A stretch of 64,000 nucleotides of DNA. Origin: Aureimonas sp. AU20. GTDB lineage: Bacteria; Pseudomonadota; Alphaproteobacteria; Rhizobiales; Rhizobiaceae. The stretch covers positions 248,001 to 312,000 of the forward strand of contig NZ_CP006367.1 in assembly GCF_001442755.1 (NCBI RefSeq), written 5' to 3'. Position numbers and translations under genes: made by a program. Below the pieces are notes generated by a model that searched no databases, was not told where the DNA came from, and saw nothing but the letters and a program-made list of their open reading frames with translations. This document shows, in pieces, positions 1-9,050 of the stretch. Position 1 is the stretch's first letter, and each line of letters opens with the position of its first letter.

Positions 1-796
1 GATCCACCACCGCGTCCTCCCCGACATAGCCGCCGAGGCGCAGATACCCTTTGAGAAGCGGCGGCAGGCCGCCCAGCGCGCGCTTGGCGTCGAGGCAGGC
101 GACGGTGGAGCCGACGCGGGCGCGCCGACCCGAAACCGCCGCGACGCGCCATTCCTCCGGCGCCGGGGCGTGGTCGCGCAGGAAGGCGAGCGGCGCTTCC
201 AGCGCGGCGAGATCGGTGCCGCTCAGCGAAGCGCAGCCGAACAGAACGTCGATCCGGTGCTGCTTCACATAGGCCCAGATGCCCTGCCAGAGCAGTTCCA
301 CCGTGCGCTTGCCGCGATAGCTCTTGAGCACGCAGGAGCGGCCGAGCTCCAGGAAGCGCGCGCCGGGATGGCGGCCGACCAGGGCGTCGATCTCGAATTC
401 GCCGGCCGTGTAGAAGCCGCCGGCCAGCGCCGCCTTTTCCTGGCGCAGGAGGCGATAGGTGCCGACGATGCGCGAGCCGGCGGGCCGGGTCGTGTCGATG
501 ACGAGAAGATGGTCGCAGAACTTGTCGAAGCCGTCGCGGTCGCGCCGCGTCATCCGCTGGAAGGCGGTGGGCTTGGCGCTCATCTCCTCGTAGAAGACGT
601 TGTAGCGCAGCTGCTGCGCCTCGCGCAGCTCGGCGCGCGAGCGCGCCAGGCGCACCTCCAGCTCGCAGAGGCGACCGAGCACGGGAGCCAGCGGATCGAA
701 GGGGGCGGGGCGGCCGAGCTTGATGCGGACGCCGAACGGCTGCCGCAGCCGAACGGGTTGTGCCTGCGTCACGTCGATATGCTTGAAAGCACCCAT
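1..796 (-). CDS. OlsB-like GNAT N-acyltransferase, 3' end cut by window edge
   Basis: Translation on the minus strand from an ATG at 796 gives 265 residues without a stop before the window edge, so the C-terminus is missing. The protein has the acyl-homoserine-lactone-synthase-like GNAT fold of the hemolysin/OlsB family: a LRYNVFYEEM segment near residue 65, a LELGRSCV segment near residue 150, and the family-typical PPLLKGYLRLG near residue 250. OlsB transfers a 3-hydroxyacyl group from acyl-ACP to ornithine, the first step of ornithine lipid synthesis at the inner membrane. Ornithine as substrate is inferred from family resemblance. No olsA is visible; it could lie outside the window. The family call is firm, the substrate less so. 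Confidence 0.8.
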   Translation of the reverse strand, partial: MGAFKHIDVTQAQPVRLRQPFGVRIKLGRPAPFDPLAPVLGRLCELEVRLARSRAELREAQQLRYNVFYEEMSAKPTAFQRMTRRDRDGFDKFCDHLLVIDTTRPAGSRIVGTYRLLRQEKAALAGGFYTAGEFEIDALVGRHPGARFLELGRSCVLKSYRGKRTVELLWQGIWAYVKQHRIDVLFGCASLSGTDLAALEAPLAFLRDHAPAPEEWRVAAVSGRRARVGSTVACLDAKRALGGLPPLLKGYLRLGGYVGEDAVVD

Positions 797-915
797 TCGA
801 TCGTCCTCCGGCCCTTGTTCCTGACAGCAACTGCCATATGCCGTGCTCGCGACTCTTTCATGACGTAAACCATAGTGGGACGCAAACGGTCACGCGGTTG
901 TTGCCTCTGCGACAT

Positions 916-1935
916 TCATCCGCCCGCCACACGCGTCGCCTCCGCGACATCGGCGACCACGACACGGCCGCGTACCCCGCCGTCCAGAAGCCGGCGCGCG
1001 GTGGGCACGATGTCGGCAAAGCCGATCTCGGTGACGAGATCCGCCAGGAGGCTCGGGTCGAGATCTTCGGCCAGCCTATCCCAGGCCCGGCGGCGCTCGG
1101 CCTGCGGAGCGTAGACGGAATCGATGCCGAGAAGCGCGACGCCGCGCAGGATGAAGGGCGCGACACTTGCCGGCAGGTCCATGCCGCCGGCAAGGCCGCA
1201 GGCGGCCACCGCCCCGTCCCGCTTCGTCATGGACAGGAGATTGGCGAGCGTGTGCGAGCCGACGCTGTCGATAGCCGCCGCCCAACGCTCGCGCGCCAGC
1301 GGCTTGCCCGGCCCCGACAACTCGCCGCGCTCGATGATTTCGACGGCGCCCAGCCCGCGCAGCCACTCGCCCTCCTCCGGGCGGCCGGTGGAGGCGACGA
1401 TATGCCAGCCGCGCCGGGCCAGAAGCGCGACGGCGACCGAGCCGACGCCCCCGGAAGCGCCGGTCACCAAAGCCGGGCCGCGCTCGGGCGTCAGCCCGAA
1501 ACGCTCCAACGCCAGGACGGACAGCGCCGCCGTGTAGCCGGCTGTACCGAGGCCCATCGCATCCCGCGCCGAGAAGCGCGCCGGCAAAGCCACGAGCCAG
1601 TCCGCCTTCACGCGGGCAAGGCCGGTATAGGCGCCCCAATGCGTTTCGCCGAGGCCGAAGCCGTTCAGCACCACCTTGTCGCCCTCGCGCCAGAGGGGCG
1701 AGCGGGAGGCGGCGACCGTGCCGGCGAGATCGACGCCCGGCACCATGGGCCAGTGCCGCACCACGGGGGAGCGACCGGTCAGCGCGAGCGCGTCCTTGTA
1801 GTTGATCGTAGTGGCTTCGACCGCCACGTCGACGTCGCCGTCCATCAGGTCGGCCGGGGTGAGGACGGCCTCCTCGACCAGCGTTTCGCCGCCCTCGCCC
1901 TTTTGCAGCCGGATCGCCCGAAACTCGCCCGCCAT
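916..1935 (-). CDS. AcuI/YhdH-type acryloyl-CoA reductase, MDR family
   Basis: A 339-residue medium-chain dehydrogenase/reductase of the zinc-independent quinone oxidoreductase type. An N-terminal GroES-like domain contains NYKD at residues 45-48, and a Rossmann domain carries GASGGVG at 159-165 for NADPH. GTAGYTA at about 130-136 is typical of the AcuI/YhdH subgroup, which reduces acryloyl-CoA to propionyl-CoA with NADPH and so detoxifies reactive enoyl-CoA. No zinc ligand set is present. It is the last gene of a minus-strand group that starts at the rRNA methyltransferase near 4.6 kb, 22 bases after lspA. The subgroup assignment is from motif reading; a generic NADPH:quinone reductase is the alternative. 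Confidence 0.85.
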   Translation of the reverse strand: MAGEFRAIRLQKGEGGETLVEEAVLTPADLMDGDVDVAVEATTINYKDALALTGRSPVVRHWPMVPGVDLAGTVAASRSPLWREGDKVVLNGFGLGETHWGAYTGLARVKADWLVALPARFSARDAMGLGTAGYTAALSVLALERFGLTPERGPALVTGASGGVGSVAVALLARRGWHIVASTGRPEEGEWLRGLGAVEIIERGELSGPGKPLARERWAAAIDSVGSHTLANLLSMTKRDGAVAACGLAGGMDLPASVAPFILRGVALLGIDSVYAPQAERRRAWDRLAEDLDPSLLADLVTEIGFADIVPTARRLLDGGVRGRVVVADVAEATRVAGG

Positions 1936-1957
1936 GCCAGCTCTCCCGAATGGATCG

Positions 1958-2458
1958 TCAGGTCTTGTCGTTCGCCGCCGTCCCGTCCGATGTCTTGGGC
2001 CGGCGCGCCACGAGGAATTCGTCGATCAGGATCAGCGCCGCGCCGATCGTGATGAAACTGTCCGCCAGATTGAACACGGCGAAGCTCCAGACCGGCGTGT
2101 GGAACAGGATATAGTCCACGACATAGCCGAGATTCACCCGGTCGATCAGATTTCCGATCGCCCCGCCCGCGATCAGCGCGAAGCCGATATGGGTGAGCTT
2201 GCGCTCGGGCGCCGTGTTCCACCAGAGCCAGACCACGAAGAGGAGCACCAGGACCGAGATGGCGGCAAGGCCGACATCGTGGAACCCGTCCAACATGGAA
2301 AAGGCGATGCCCTCGTTGCGGGCGTGGTAGAGCGCGAGGAACGGGAGAAGCTCAATCGACTCGCCCAGCGCCATCGTGCGCACCACGGCGAGCTTCACCA
2401 TCTGGTCGATCGCGGCGAAGAAGGCGACGAGCGCCAGATTGGGAACGAGGCGGTTCAC
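1958..2458 (-). CDS. lspA: Signal peptidase II (prolipoprotein)
   Basis: A 166-residue polytopic membrane aspartic protease that removes the signal peptide from diacylglyceryl-modified prolipoproteins in the inner membrane. Four hydrophobic segments are visible, together with the family motifs: Asp18 in the first helix, Asn48-x-Gly50, Gly-Asn103-x-x-Asp106-Arg, the catalytic Asp115 in GYVVDYI, and catalytic Asp133 in FNLADS. The start codon is GTG, and its GTGA overlaps the stop of the upstream TrmH-family gene by four bases, implying translational coupling. Length matches the usual 160-170 residues. Confidence 0.96.
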   Translation of the reverse strand: MNRLVPNLALVAFFAAIDQMVKLAVVRTMALGESIELLPFLALYHARNEGIAFSMLDGFHDVGLAAISVLVLLFVVWLWWNTAPERKLTHIGFALIAGGAIGNLIDRVNLGYVVDYILFHTPVWSFAVFNLADSFITIGAALILIDEFLVARRPKTSDGTAANDKT

Positions 2459-3342
2459 AGCTTGAGGCTCCCGCGCCGCGCCTCGAAGATCATCAGCCCG
2501 GTGGCCACCGCCAGATTGAGACTGTCGGCCCGGCCGACCTGGGGAATGCGCACCAGCGTTTCGCAGGCGCCGGCCAGTGCCTCCGTCAGGCCGCTCTGCT
2601 CGTTGCCCATCACGATCGCGGTCGGCCGCTTGCCATAGGCGGGCTCGCGGAAATCCACCGCGCCCTTCATATGGGTGCCGACCACCAGACCCTTGAAGGT
2701 GGAGCGCCAGCGCAGGAACTCCTCCTCGCGCATGCGCACGATCGGCACGGCGAAGATCGAGCCCATCGTGGCGCGCACGGCCTCCAGCGAGAAGGGATCA
2801 ACGCTTTCGCCGATCAGCACCACGCCCTTGGCGCCGGCCGCGTCCGCCGTGCGCAGGATCGTGCCGAGATTGCCGGGATCGCGCACCCGGTCGAGCGCGA
2901 CGAGCAGCCCGTCGCGGCCGAGATCGATCTGGTCGGTGCGGTGAAGACGCTGGCGGAATACGCCGATGGCGCTTTGCGGATTGTCGCGCCGGGCGACGGC
3001 GGCCAGCACCTTGTCGCTGGCCTCCAGCACGTCGGCGCCCAGCGCCACGGTGCGCGCGGCGGCCTTCTGCAAAAGCTCGGTGTGGAGCTGCGTCTTGGCC
3101 GCGATCAGCGTCTCGATGCGCCAACCGGCGTCGAGCGCGTCCAGCACCAGCTTCAAGCCCTCGGCCAGGAACAGCCCGGTCTCTTCGCGATGCTTCTTCA
3201 GCGCGAGGTTGCGGATGTCCTTGACGATCGGGTTGGAAACGCTCGTCACCTCCTTCACCCGGCCAGGCGCCACCGTATCGGGCCGGCGCACGGGCGGGGC
3301 GGAAGGCGCATCGTCGCGGTCTCGGCTCAAGCGGACACCCAT
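2455..3342 (-). CDS. TrmH/SpoU-family RNA 2'-O-methyltransferase
   Basis: A 295-residue SPOUT methyltransferase. An N-terminal substrate-binding domain contains [11 protein letters not shown] near residue 36. The three SpoU motifs follow: [12 protein letters not shown] at 154-165, GNEQSGL at 246-252 and SLNLAVA at 274-280, which form the trefoil-knot SAM site. Members methylate a ribose 2'-OH in tRNA or 23S rRNA; the exact nucleotide cannot be read from sequence. The ATG at 3342 is preferred because longer forms would run deep into the upstream methyltransferase gene; even so the two genes overlap by 16 bases. It overlaps lspA downstream by four bases, so the three genes look like one operon. 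Confidence 0.88.
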   Translation of the reverse strand: MGVRLSRDRDDAPSAPPVRRPDTVAPGRVKEVTSVSNPIVKDIRNLALKKHREETGLFLAEGLKLVLDALDAGWRIETLIAAKTQLHTELLQKAAARTVALGADVLEASDKVLAAVARRDNPQSAIGVFRQRLHRTDQIDLGRDGLLVALDRVRDPGNLGTILRTADAAGAKGVVLIGESVDPFSLEAVRATMGSIFAVPIVRMREEEFLRWRSTFKGLVVGTHMKGAVDFREPAYGKRPTAIVMGNEQSGLTEALAGACETLVRIPQVGRADSLNLAVATGLMIFEARRGSLKL

Positions 3343-4601
3343 CTGGAAAAGAGCGAAGTGGACAGAAGCCGGGCGTCCTCGCCCGCTTCGCGAATGACGA
3401 GCTCGCCCGATTCGATCGCGCCGCCGAGGCCCCGGCATTGCTCGCCCATCAGGGCGGCCAGCGAATAGAAGGACGAGCGGATGGAATAGGCGGTGAGCAC
3501 CAGCGCCAGCGGATCCGCCGACAGGAGCTGGCGCATCAGCATCAGGAGATAGGGCAGATCCTCGAAAATCTGCCAGACCTCGCCCTTCGGCCCCCGGCCG
3601 AACTTGGGCGGGTCGAGAAGCACGATGTCGTAGCGCGTGCCGCGCTTCACCTCGCGCTCGGCATAGCGCACCGCGTCCTCGCAGATCCAGCGGATCGGCT
3701 TGTCGGCCAGACCCGCCAGCTCGGCGTTCTCGCGCGCCCAGCCGATGGCGCGTTTGGACGCGTCGACATGCGTCACCTCAGCCCCGGCGCGCGCGGCGAG
3801 CAGCGAAGCAAGGCCGGTGTAGCCGAAGAGGTTGAGGACGCGCACCGGGCGTCCCGCCTTCTCGACGAGATCGGTCATGAAGCGCCAGTGGACGGCCTGC
3901 TCGGGAAACACGCCGACATGGCGGAACGAGGTGAAGCGGCCGAGATAGGGCATGCCGTCCTGGCGCATCGGCCAGGTTTCGCCGAGCGTGTCCTTGGGAA
4001 AGCGCCAGCGCCCGGTGCCCTCCTCGTCCGTGTCGCCGGTGAAGACAGCGTCGGCCCCTTCCCAGTCCGCGCCCGCGCGGCGCGGCCAGATCGCCTGGTT
4101 CTCCGGCCGGCGGATGATGAGCGAGCCGTAGCGCTCCAGCTTTTCGCCGTCGCCCGAATCCAGAAGCGCATAGTCCGCCCCCGGCTCGACGGTGAGGATC
4201 ACCGGCGCACGAAAGCTCGGGCGCTCGCCGATGGGCCATTCCACCGCAGCGCGGTCGCGCCGACCTTCGCGGCCGAGCTCCTCGGTGGACAGGCGCGGCG
4301 CGGGCGCGGCGTCGGCGGCATGCCGGGCCGCATCGGTGCGGGAGCCGGACCGCTCGAACGATTCGGATCGGTGGGGCGCTTCGGAGCGATCGGACGCTTG
4401 GGAACGCTGCGAGGGTTCGGGGCGCTTGGACGCGAAGCGGCGCTCGCGGCCGGCCTCGGACTTGGCCGGGTCTCGCGCCGCGTCTCGCCCGTCCTGGCGC
4501 TCGGGCCGGCGCTTGGCGTCTGGTGCGCCGGCACCCTTGGCGCCGGCGGGCCGGCCGGGGCGCTTGGGCGCGCCGGACCGGGGGGTCCTGTTCTTCGTCA
4601 T
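3327..4601 (-). CDS. RlmI-like class I rRNA methyltransferase with long basic N-terminal tail
   Basis: About 424 residues from the ATG at 4601; an in-frame ATG at 4619 is also possible. The C-terminal two thirds is a Rossmann SAM-dependent methyltransferase with the SAM loop NLFGYTG at about 257-263 and the catalytic LDPPKFGRG at about 329-337, the pattern of RlmI/RlmK-type 23S rRNA methyltransferases. The first 120 or so residues are a low-complexity tail rich in Arg, Lys, Ser, Pro and Ala, probably disordered and possibly RNA-binding. It heads the minus-strand group with the TrmH-family gene, lspA and the AcuI-like gene. The product is certain as a methyltransferase; the modified base is not. 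Confidence 0.82.
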   Translation of the reverse strand: MTKNRTPRSGAPKRPGRPAGAKGAGAPDAKRRPERQDGRDAARDPAKSEAGRERRFASKRPEPSQRSQASDRSEAPHRSESFERSGSRTDAARHAADAAPAPRLSTEELGREGRRDRAAVEWPIGERPSFRAPVILTVEPGADYALLDSGDGEKLERYGSLIIRRPENQAIWPRRAGADWEGADAVFTGDTDEEGTGRWRFPKDTLGETWPMRQDGMPYLGRFTSFRHVGVFPEQAVHWRFMTDLVEKAGRPVRVLNLFGYTGLASLLAARAGAEVTHVDASKRAIGWARENAELAGLADKPIRWICEDAVRYAEREVKRGTRYDIVLLDPPKFGRGPKGEVWQIFEDLPYLLMLMRQLLSADPLALVLTAYSIRSSFYSLAALMGEQCRGLGGAIESGELVIREAGEDARLLSTSLFSRWVSA

Positions 4602-4766
4602 CGCCGGCTCATAGCGCATGGGAGCGTTTTTCCGCAAACGCTCGCGAAAGGGTGGAGCGCGCGCCGGCGCTTGGCAAGCGGCGGATCGGGCGTATTCTTC
4701 GCTTGGCCGCACCCACCCGCTTCAAACGGGGCGTTCGAAGATGGGGCGGCGCCAGGGAGGATGATC

Positions 4767-5243
4767 ATGGACCTGAAGGGCGAATATCGGCTGGCCGCGC
4801 CGCGCGAGACCGTGTGGGCGATGCTGAACGATCCGGCCGTTCTGAAGAGCTGCATCCCGGGCTGCCAGAGCCTGGAGATGACGGGCGAGAACGAGATGTC
4901 GGCCACCGTGGTCGCCAAGGTCGGTCCGGTGAAGGCGACCTTCACGGGCGTCGTGCGCATCGAGGATGTCGAAGCGCCCAGGCGCTATTCCATCGTCGGC
5001 GAGGGCAAGGGCGGCATCGCCGGCTTCGCCTCGGGCGGGGCGCATGTCGAACTGGAAGAAGACGGCGCGGAGACCGTGCTGCGCTACGACGTGGACGCCA
5101 AGGTCGGCGGCAAGATCGCCCAGCTCGGCGGACGGCTGGTGGATTCCACCGCCAAGAAATTCGCCAACCAGTTCTTCGATTGCTTCGCCGCTCAAGTGAC
5201 GGGCGACACCTCGGCCGCCGTCACGGAGCCGGCGGAGGCTTGA
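4767..5243 (+). CDS. CoxG/SRPBCC-family protein (CO dehydrogenase subunit G-like)
   Basis: A 158-residue START-like protein of the CoxG family. It opens with MDLKGEYRLAAPRETVW and carries the typical CIPGCQSLE segment near residue 31 and a KVGGKIAQLG segment near residue 115. In Oligotropha, CoxG helps anchor CO dehydrogenase at the membrane, but most genomic copies stand apart from cox genes, as here, and have no known substrate. GGGAGG at 4755-4760 favours the ATG at 4767 over one two codons earlier. No molybdenum hydroxylase genes are nearby, so a role in CO oxidation is not supported by context. It converges on the lapA-domain gene across a strong hairpin. Confidence 0.8.
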   Translation: MDLKGEYRLAAPRETVWAMLNDPAVLKSCIPGCQSLEMTGENEMSATVVAKVGPVKATFTGVVRIEDVEAPRRYSIVGEGKGGIAGFASGGAHVELEEDGAETVLRYDVDAKVGGKIAQLGGRLVDSTAKKFANQFFDCFAAQVTGDTSAAVTEPAEA

Positions 5244-5264
5244 GAGACCTTACCCTCATGCGAA

Positions 5265-5292
5265 CGGGGAGGCGGATCGCTCCGCCTCCCCG
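5265..5292. terminator. Hairpin between convergent genes
   Basis: Twelve-bp perfect stem (5265-5276 with 5281-5292, arm CGGGGAGGCGGA) and a TCGC tetraloop, centred between the coxG-like gene and the convergent lapA-domain gene. No clear U-tract follows on either strand, so it may be a bidirectional terminator or an mRNA 3'-end stabiliser. Confidence 0.6.
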
Positions 5293-5309
5293 CTGAGAAA
5301 TACGAAGGA

Positions 5310-5732
5310 TCAGGCCGCGACGGACGGGCTGGCGAGAGCCCGCGTGGAATGGCCGGGCGCGGGCGCGGCGAGGGCCGGGGCGCTCGGCTGCGCCTGCGCG
5401 GCCAGATCGCGCTCGCGCTCTTCGCGCAGGCGGCGCAAGCGCTCGTTCGACAGGTCCACCTCGTGGCGCAGGTTCTCGATCTCGCGGCGGCGGTTGGCCG
5501 CCTTGGCGCGGTAGTGAGACTGCGTCATCCAGGTGCCTAGGCCGCCGAGCAAGAGGCCGAGGATCAGCGCCGAAAGAAGCAGCACGAAGAGCGGCGCCTG
5601 GAAGGCGAACTGCGGCAGCGTGCCGATCGGATCGAACGACACGTTGATCGCCTCGCGATTGGCGACGCAGAACACCACGAGCAGCACCGCCAGCGGCGCG
5701 AGGATGAGGAAGGAAAGAATCTTCAGGATCAT
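5310..5732 (-). CDS. LapA-domain (DUF1049) membrane protein
   Basis: A 140-residue small membrane protein from the ATG at 5732. It starts MILKILSFLILAPLAV, with one membrane helix at about 3-24 and a second at about 43-64, followed by a charged helical stretch (about 75-105) likely to form a coiled coil, and an Ala/Pro-rich tail. This is the layout of LapA-domain proteins, which in E. coli are implicated in lipopolysaccharide assembly. It lies next to ihfB, a neighbourhood common in rhizobia. The longer reading frame upstream of 5732 has no family resemblance and was not used. Confidence 0.8.
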   Translation of the reverse strand: MILKILSFLILAPLAVLLVVFCVANREAINVSFDPIGTLPQFAFQAPLFVLLLSALILGLLLGGLGTWMTQSHYRAKAANRRREIENLRHEVDLSNERLRRLREERERDLAAQAQPSAPALAAPAPGHSTRALASPSVAA

Positions 5733-5931
5733 CAGGTGGCCACTTCGAACCTTGGAATACGCCCTGGGAAAGCATGGGGCGCCGCCCCGAACAAGCAAGC
5801 GGCTGGCCCGCAAATGATGCATCGCGAGGGAGAGGTCAATCCGCCCGGCGCGTGCGGTCAGCCAGCCCTGGGGCGTACGCTCGATCAGAGCCCGGGCCGG
5901 CCAAGCGATCCCGCCCTCGGCTTCACACCGA

Positions 5932-6210
5932 TCAGCCGTTCAGCCGCTCACGCAGTTCTTTGCCCGTCTTGAAGAAGGGAACCCACTTCTCCTCGACCTC
6001 CACCGATTCGCCGGTGCGCGGGTTGCGGCCGGCGCGCGGCGGACGGTTCTTGACGGAAAAGGCGCCGAAGCCGCGCAGTTCCACGCGGTTGCCGTCGCAG
6101 AGCGCCTGCGTGATCTCGTCGAAGATCGCGTTCACGATGGTCTCGACATCCCGCTGGTAGAGATGCGGATTGCGACTGGCGATGATCTGCACGAGTTCGG
6201 ATTTGATCAA
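5932..6210 (-). CDS. ihfB: Integration host factor subunit beta
   Basis: A 92-residue DNA-bending protein. It begins [16 protein letters not shown], has RNPRTGE in the DNA-wrapping beta arm near residue 62, and ends [15 protein letters not shown] binds as an alpha/beta heterodimer and bends DNA sharply in recombination, replication and sigma-54 transcription, which fits the presence of rpoN nearby. The start is TTG at 6210: a GAGGAG sequence lies just upstream and the family starts exactly here. Extending to an upstream ATG would add 20 non-conserved residues. Downstream lies the separate lapA-domain gene. Confidence 0.95.
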   Translation of the reverse strand: MIKSELVQIIASRNPHLYQRDVETIVNAIFDEITQALCDGNRVELRGFGAFSVKNRPPRAGRNPRTGESVEVEEKWVPFFKTGKELRERLNG

Positions 6211-6315
6211 CGCGGGCTCCTCGGGAGGCTGGGCTGCTGGGTCTGGGCAGGCGGCGCCTCGGCCGCGCAAACCTTTGTTTCCAATCGCAAAGCGGAGCCT
6301 CCCGCCACTTCGCCT

Positions 6316-7278
6316 TCAGTGGCGCGGAGGTTGCCAAAGCGACACCATGCCGTCAAGGTGCCCTCCCGATCCGGTGAGCGCGTCGACGAGATCGGTGGCC
6401 GTGGGATCGAGGCCGAACAGCCCGAACAGGGCCGAGCGGGCGGAGCCGAAGAGGCCCCAGCCGTCCTTTTCGGGCTCGCGCTCTTCGATCTCGAGGCCGG
6501 CCGGCACGCCGCGCTCGCTTTCCAGCCAGCGCCGGATCTCGCGCTCGCCGCCCAGCGCGTCCACCAGCTTGTTGTTCAGCCCCTGCGAGCCGGTGAAGAC
6601 GGAGCCGTCGGCCAAGCGCCGCGCCTCCTCCTCCGGCAGGCCGCGCCGCTCCATCACGAGACGCACGAACCAGTCGTAGGAATCGTTCACCAGGCGGCCG
6701 ATCATTTCGCGAGCGCCGGGGGCTGCGGGGGCGAAGGGCGAAGGCTCGGCCTTCAGCGGCGAGGACTTCACCGCGTTGACCTCCACGCCGATTCGCCCGA
6801 GCAGGACGGAAGCGTCGACATATTGGAAGATCACGCCGATGGAGCCGACGATCGAGGACTGGTGCGCCACCACCCGGTCCGTCGCCATGGCGACCATGTA
6901 GCCCGCGGAGGCCGCCAGCGTGCCGACCTCGGCCGCTACGGGCTTGGCGGCGGCCAGATCGCGAATCGCCTCGAACAGCGTTTCGCCCCCGACCGTGGTG
7001 CCGCCGGGCGAGTTGACGCGGATGATGACGGCGCGAACGCGCGGATCGGTCTTCAACTTTTCGAGAAGTTCCAACCGGTCGCGGTCCTCGGTGATGAGGC
7101 CGGTGACCTCGACGCGGGCGATCTGGTCTGGACCTGGACCAGCCAAACGCCCGGGGCGCCAGCCGCTGGCATAGGTGAGGGCCAGCACCGCGCCGGCGGC
7201 CACGAGCAGCGCGACGATCCGCCAGAAGCCGAGCTTGCGGCGCAGGCGCCGCCGATCGATCATGCCGTCCGCATCCAT
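6316..7278 (-). CDS. sppA: Signal peptide peptidase SppA, short (36K) type
   Basis: A 320-residue inner-membrane serine protease that digests cleaved signal peptides. A basic N-terminus precedes one membrane helix at about 18-38. The ClpP-like fold shows RVNSPGG near 88-93, LAASAGYMVA with the probable nucleophile Ser124, GSIGVIFQY near 145, and a probable general-base Lys171 in VKSSPLKAEPSPF. The length matches the short, single-domain type of alphaproteobacteria. The ATG at 7278 is chosen because the residues encoded further upstream resemble no SppA. It precedes ihfB on the same strand with a 105-base gap. Confidence 0.92.
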   Translation of the reverse strand: MDADGMIDRRRLRRKLGFWRIVALLVAAGAVLALTYASGWRPGRLAGPGPDQIARVEVTGLITEDRDRLELLEKLKTDPRVRAVIIRVNSPGGTTVGGETLFEAIRDLAAAKPVAAEVGTLAASAGYMVAMATDRVVAHQSSIVGSIGVIFQYVDASVLLGRIGVEVNAVKSSPLKAEPSPFAPAAPGAREMIGRLVNDSYDWFVRLVMERRGLPEEEARRLADGSVFTGSQGLNNKLVDALGGEREIRRWLESERGVPAGLEIEEREPEKDGWGLFGSARSALFGLFGLDPTATDLVDALTGSGGHLDGMVSLWQPPRH

Positions 7279-7549
7279 GGGTCCGCTCCGCTCGCAATCC
7301 GGGCGAGCGCGAAAAGCCCGCCGCCTGTGCCCAAGGCGATGCCATGCGGGCGGCACGCTGCCAAGCCGCCACCGCTCGCGGCGGCATTCTTGTTCGCGAG
7401 CGCGATGCCGTGCGATAGCCGCCGCTTAACCATGCAAAAACCCCATATCACTTATAGATACGACGCGATACGTTGATTGACCGCAGGACGCCCCGGCCGA
7501 TCCCCAATGGCCGGGCGCGTTTTCGCGCCATGCGAGGAATCGAACTCCA

Positions 7550-8290
7550 TTGCAGGTTAGCCCGGACCAGCCCCCTTTCGCCGACGACCCGCGCCTCCAC
7601 GCCTTCGCCGCCGCGCCCGATGCCACGCGCGGCGCGCGGCGGGAGCGCGAGTTCCGCCGCGCGAATCGGCATTCGCGGCTTGTGCGCTGGCTGAAGATCG
7701 GTCTTCCCACGGTTGCGACGCTGATCGTGGCCGCCGGCCTCGTGGTCACCTGGGCAGCGCGCAGCGTTCCCGGCGACCTCGCCTTCGCCTCCACCTCGAT
7801 CCAGGACGGGCGCCTCGTCATGTCCGACCCGCGCCTGTCGGGCGTGGACGGACGCGACCGTCCCTATTCCATGCTGGCGGACCGGGCGATCCAGACGCTG
7901 GGTGGAACGGGGGTCGATCTCGAGCAGGTCCGGGCCAACCTGACGGTGGACGATAGCACCAAGGCACAGCTCGACGCCGCCAAGGGGCGCTACGACACGC
8001 GCACCGAAGTGCTGCGGCTTTACGACGACATCACCGTGGAAACCACGAGCGGCATCCGCATCAAGCTGGCGAGCGCCGACGTTTCGCTCCAGGATGGACA
8101 ATTGACCGGGTCCGGCCCGGTCGAGATCGCGACGCCGAATCAGCGCCTGGAAGCGGGCAACGTGGTGATCTCCGATCGTGGAAAGCAGATTTCGTTTCGG
8201 GACCGCGTCAAGCTGACCCTTCTTCCTACCGCCTCCAACGGGGCCGAAGCCCCCGCCGCCGCGTCCAACACCAGCGAGCCCAGCCCATGA
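7550..8290 (+). CDS. lptC: LPS export protein LptC
   Basis: A 246-residue bitopic inner-membrane protein. A cytoplasmic N-terminus of about 48 residues, a membrane helix at about 49-70 and a periplasmic beta-jellyroll with YSMLADRAIQ and related short segments identify LptC. It couples the LptB2FG transporter to the LptA bridge and moves LPS across the periplasm. The start is TTG at 7550 with a GAGGAA sequence upstream at rather long spacing. The gene overlaps lptA by four bases (ATGA), and lptB follows, the standard alphaproteobacterial order. Confidence 0.9.
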   Translation: MQVSPDQPPFADDPRLHAFAAAPDATRGARREREFRRANRHSRLVRWLKIGLPTVATLIVAAGLVVTWAARSVPGDLAFASTSIQDGRLVMSDPRLSGVDGRDRPYSMLADRAIQTLGGTGVDLEQVRANLTVDDSTKAQLDAAKGRYDTRTEVLRLYDDITVETTSGIRIKLASADVSLQDGQLTGSGPVEIATPNQRLEAGNVVISDRGKQISFRDRVKLTLLPTASNGAEAPAAASNTSEPSP

Positions 8291-8943
8291 CCCCGACCCT
8301 TCGCTCCCGCGCCGTGCTCCTGGCCCTGGCCGGCTCGCTCACCCTTTCCGGGGCCGCCCTCTCCGGCGCGGCGCTGGCTCAGACCCAGTCGCAGGGCTTC
8401 GGCAACTCCTTCGGCGGCTTGCAGGTGCAGGGCGACCAGCCGATCGCCATCGAGTCCAACCAGCTCGACGTCGACGACGGCAAGTCGCTCGCCACCTTCT
8501 CGGGCGATGTCAGCGTCCAGCAGGGCCAGACCTCGATGAACGCCGAGAAGCTTCTCGTCCACTACGTCCGCAAGCAGGACGGTGCCGCGGGGGCCAAGGC
8601 GCAGCCGGCGGCGACGCGCTCCAACATGCCGGGCGGCTCGGGCGACATTTCCAAGCTGGAAGCCACTGGCAAGGTCACGATCAAGTCCGTCGATCAGGTG
8701 GCGACCGCCGACCGGGCCGATTTCGACATGGCGACGCAGGTCGCAGTGCTCAGCGGCAATGTCGTGCTCAGTCAGGGCAAGAACGTCGCGACGGGCTGCA
8801 TCCTGCGCATCCAGATGGAAACCGGCGTGGCGCGCCTCCAGAGCCGCGACTGCGGCGGCGCGCCGGGCGGCGGCCAGGGCGGCGGGCGGGTGCGCATGCT
8901 GCTGTCGCCGGGGGCCGGCCAGCAGCCGGCCGCCGGGCGCTAG
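8287..8943 (+). CDS. lptA: LPS export periplasmic protein LptA
   Basis: A 218-residue periplasmic protein with a Sec signal peptide at about 1-31 (cut after ALA) and an OstA/LptA beta-jellyroll: QPIAIESNQLDVDD near 50, ATFSGDVSVQQG near 70, and RADFDMATQVAVLSGNVV near 145. It forms the periplasmic bridge that carries LPS from LptC to LptD. A Gly-rich tail closes the protein. It begins inside the lptC stop codon (ATGA) and is followed after 107 bases by lptB. The assignment rests on domain features and gene order together. Confidence 0.93.
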   Translation: MTPTLRSRAVLLALAGSLTLSGAALSGAALAQTQSQGFGNSFGGLQVQGDQPIAIESNQLDVDDGKSLATFSGDVSVQQGQTSMNAEKLLVHYVRKQDGAAGAKAQPAATRSNMPGGSGDISKLEATGKVTIKSVDQVATADRADFDMATQVAVLSGNVVLSQGKNVATGCILRIQMETGVARLQSRDCGGAPGGGQGGGRVRMLLSPGAGQQPAAGR

Positions 8944-9050
8944 TCCCTCGCCGCAAAATCGCCCTTCCGGGGCGCGACAGGCCGCTCGCAAGGGCGGCCT
9001 CCCCTTATGGCCCCTGCCCTCCGGCATCCCCTTTCGCGGACGGACAACGC

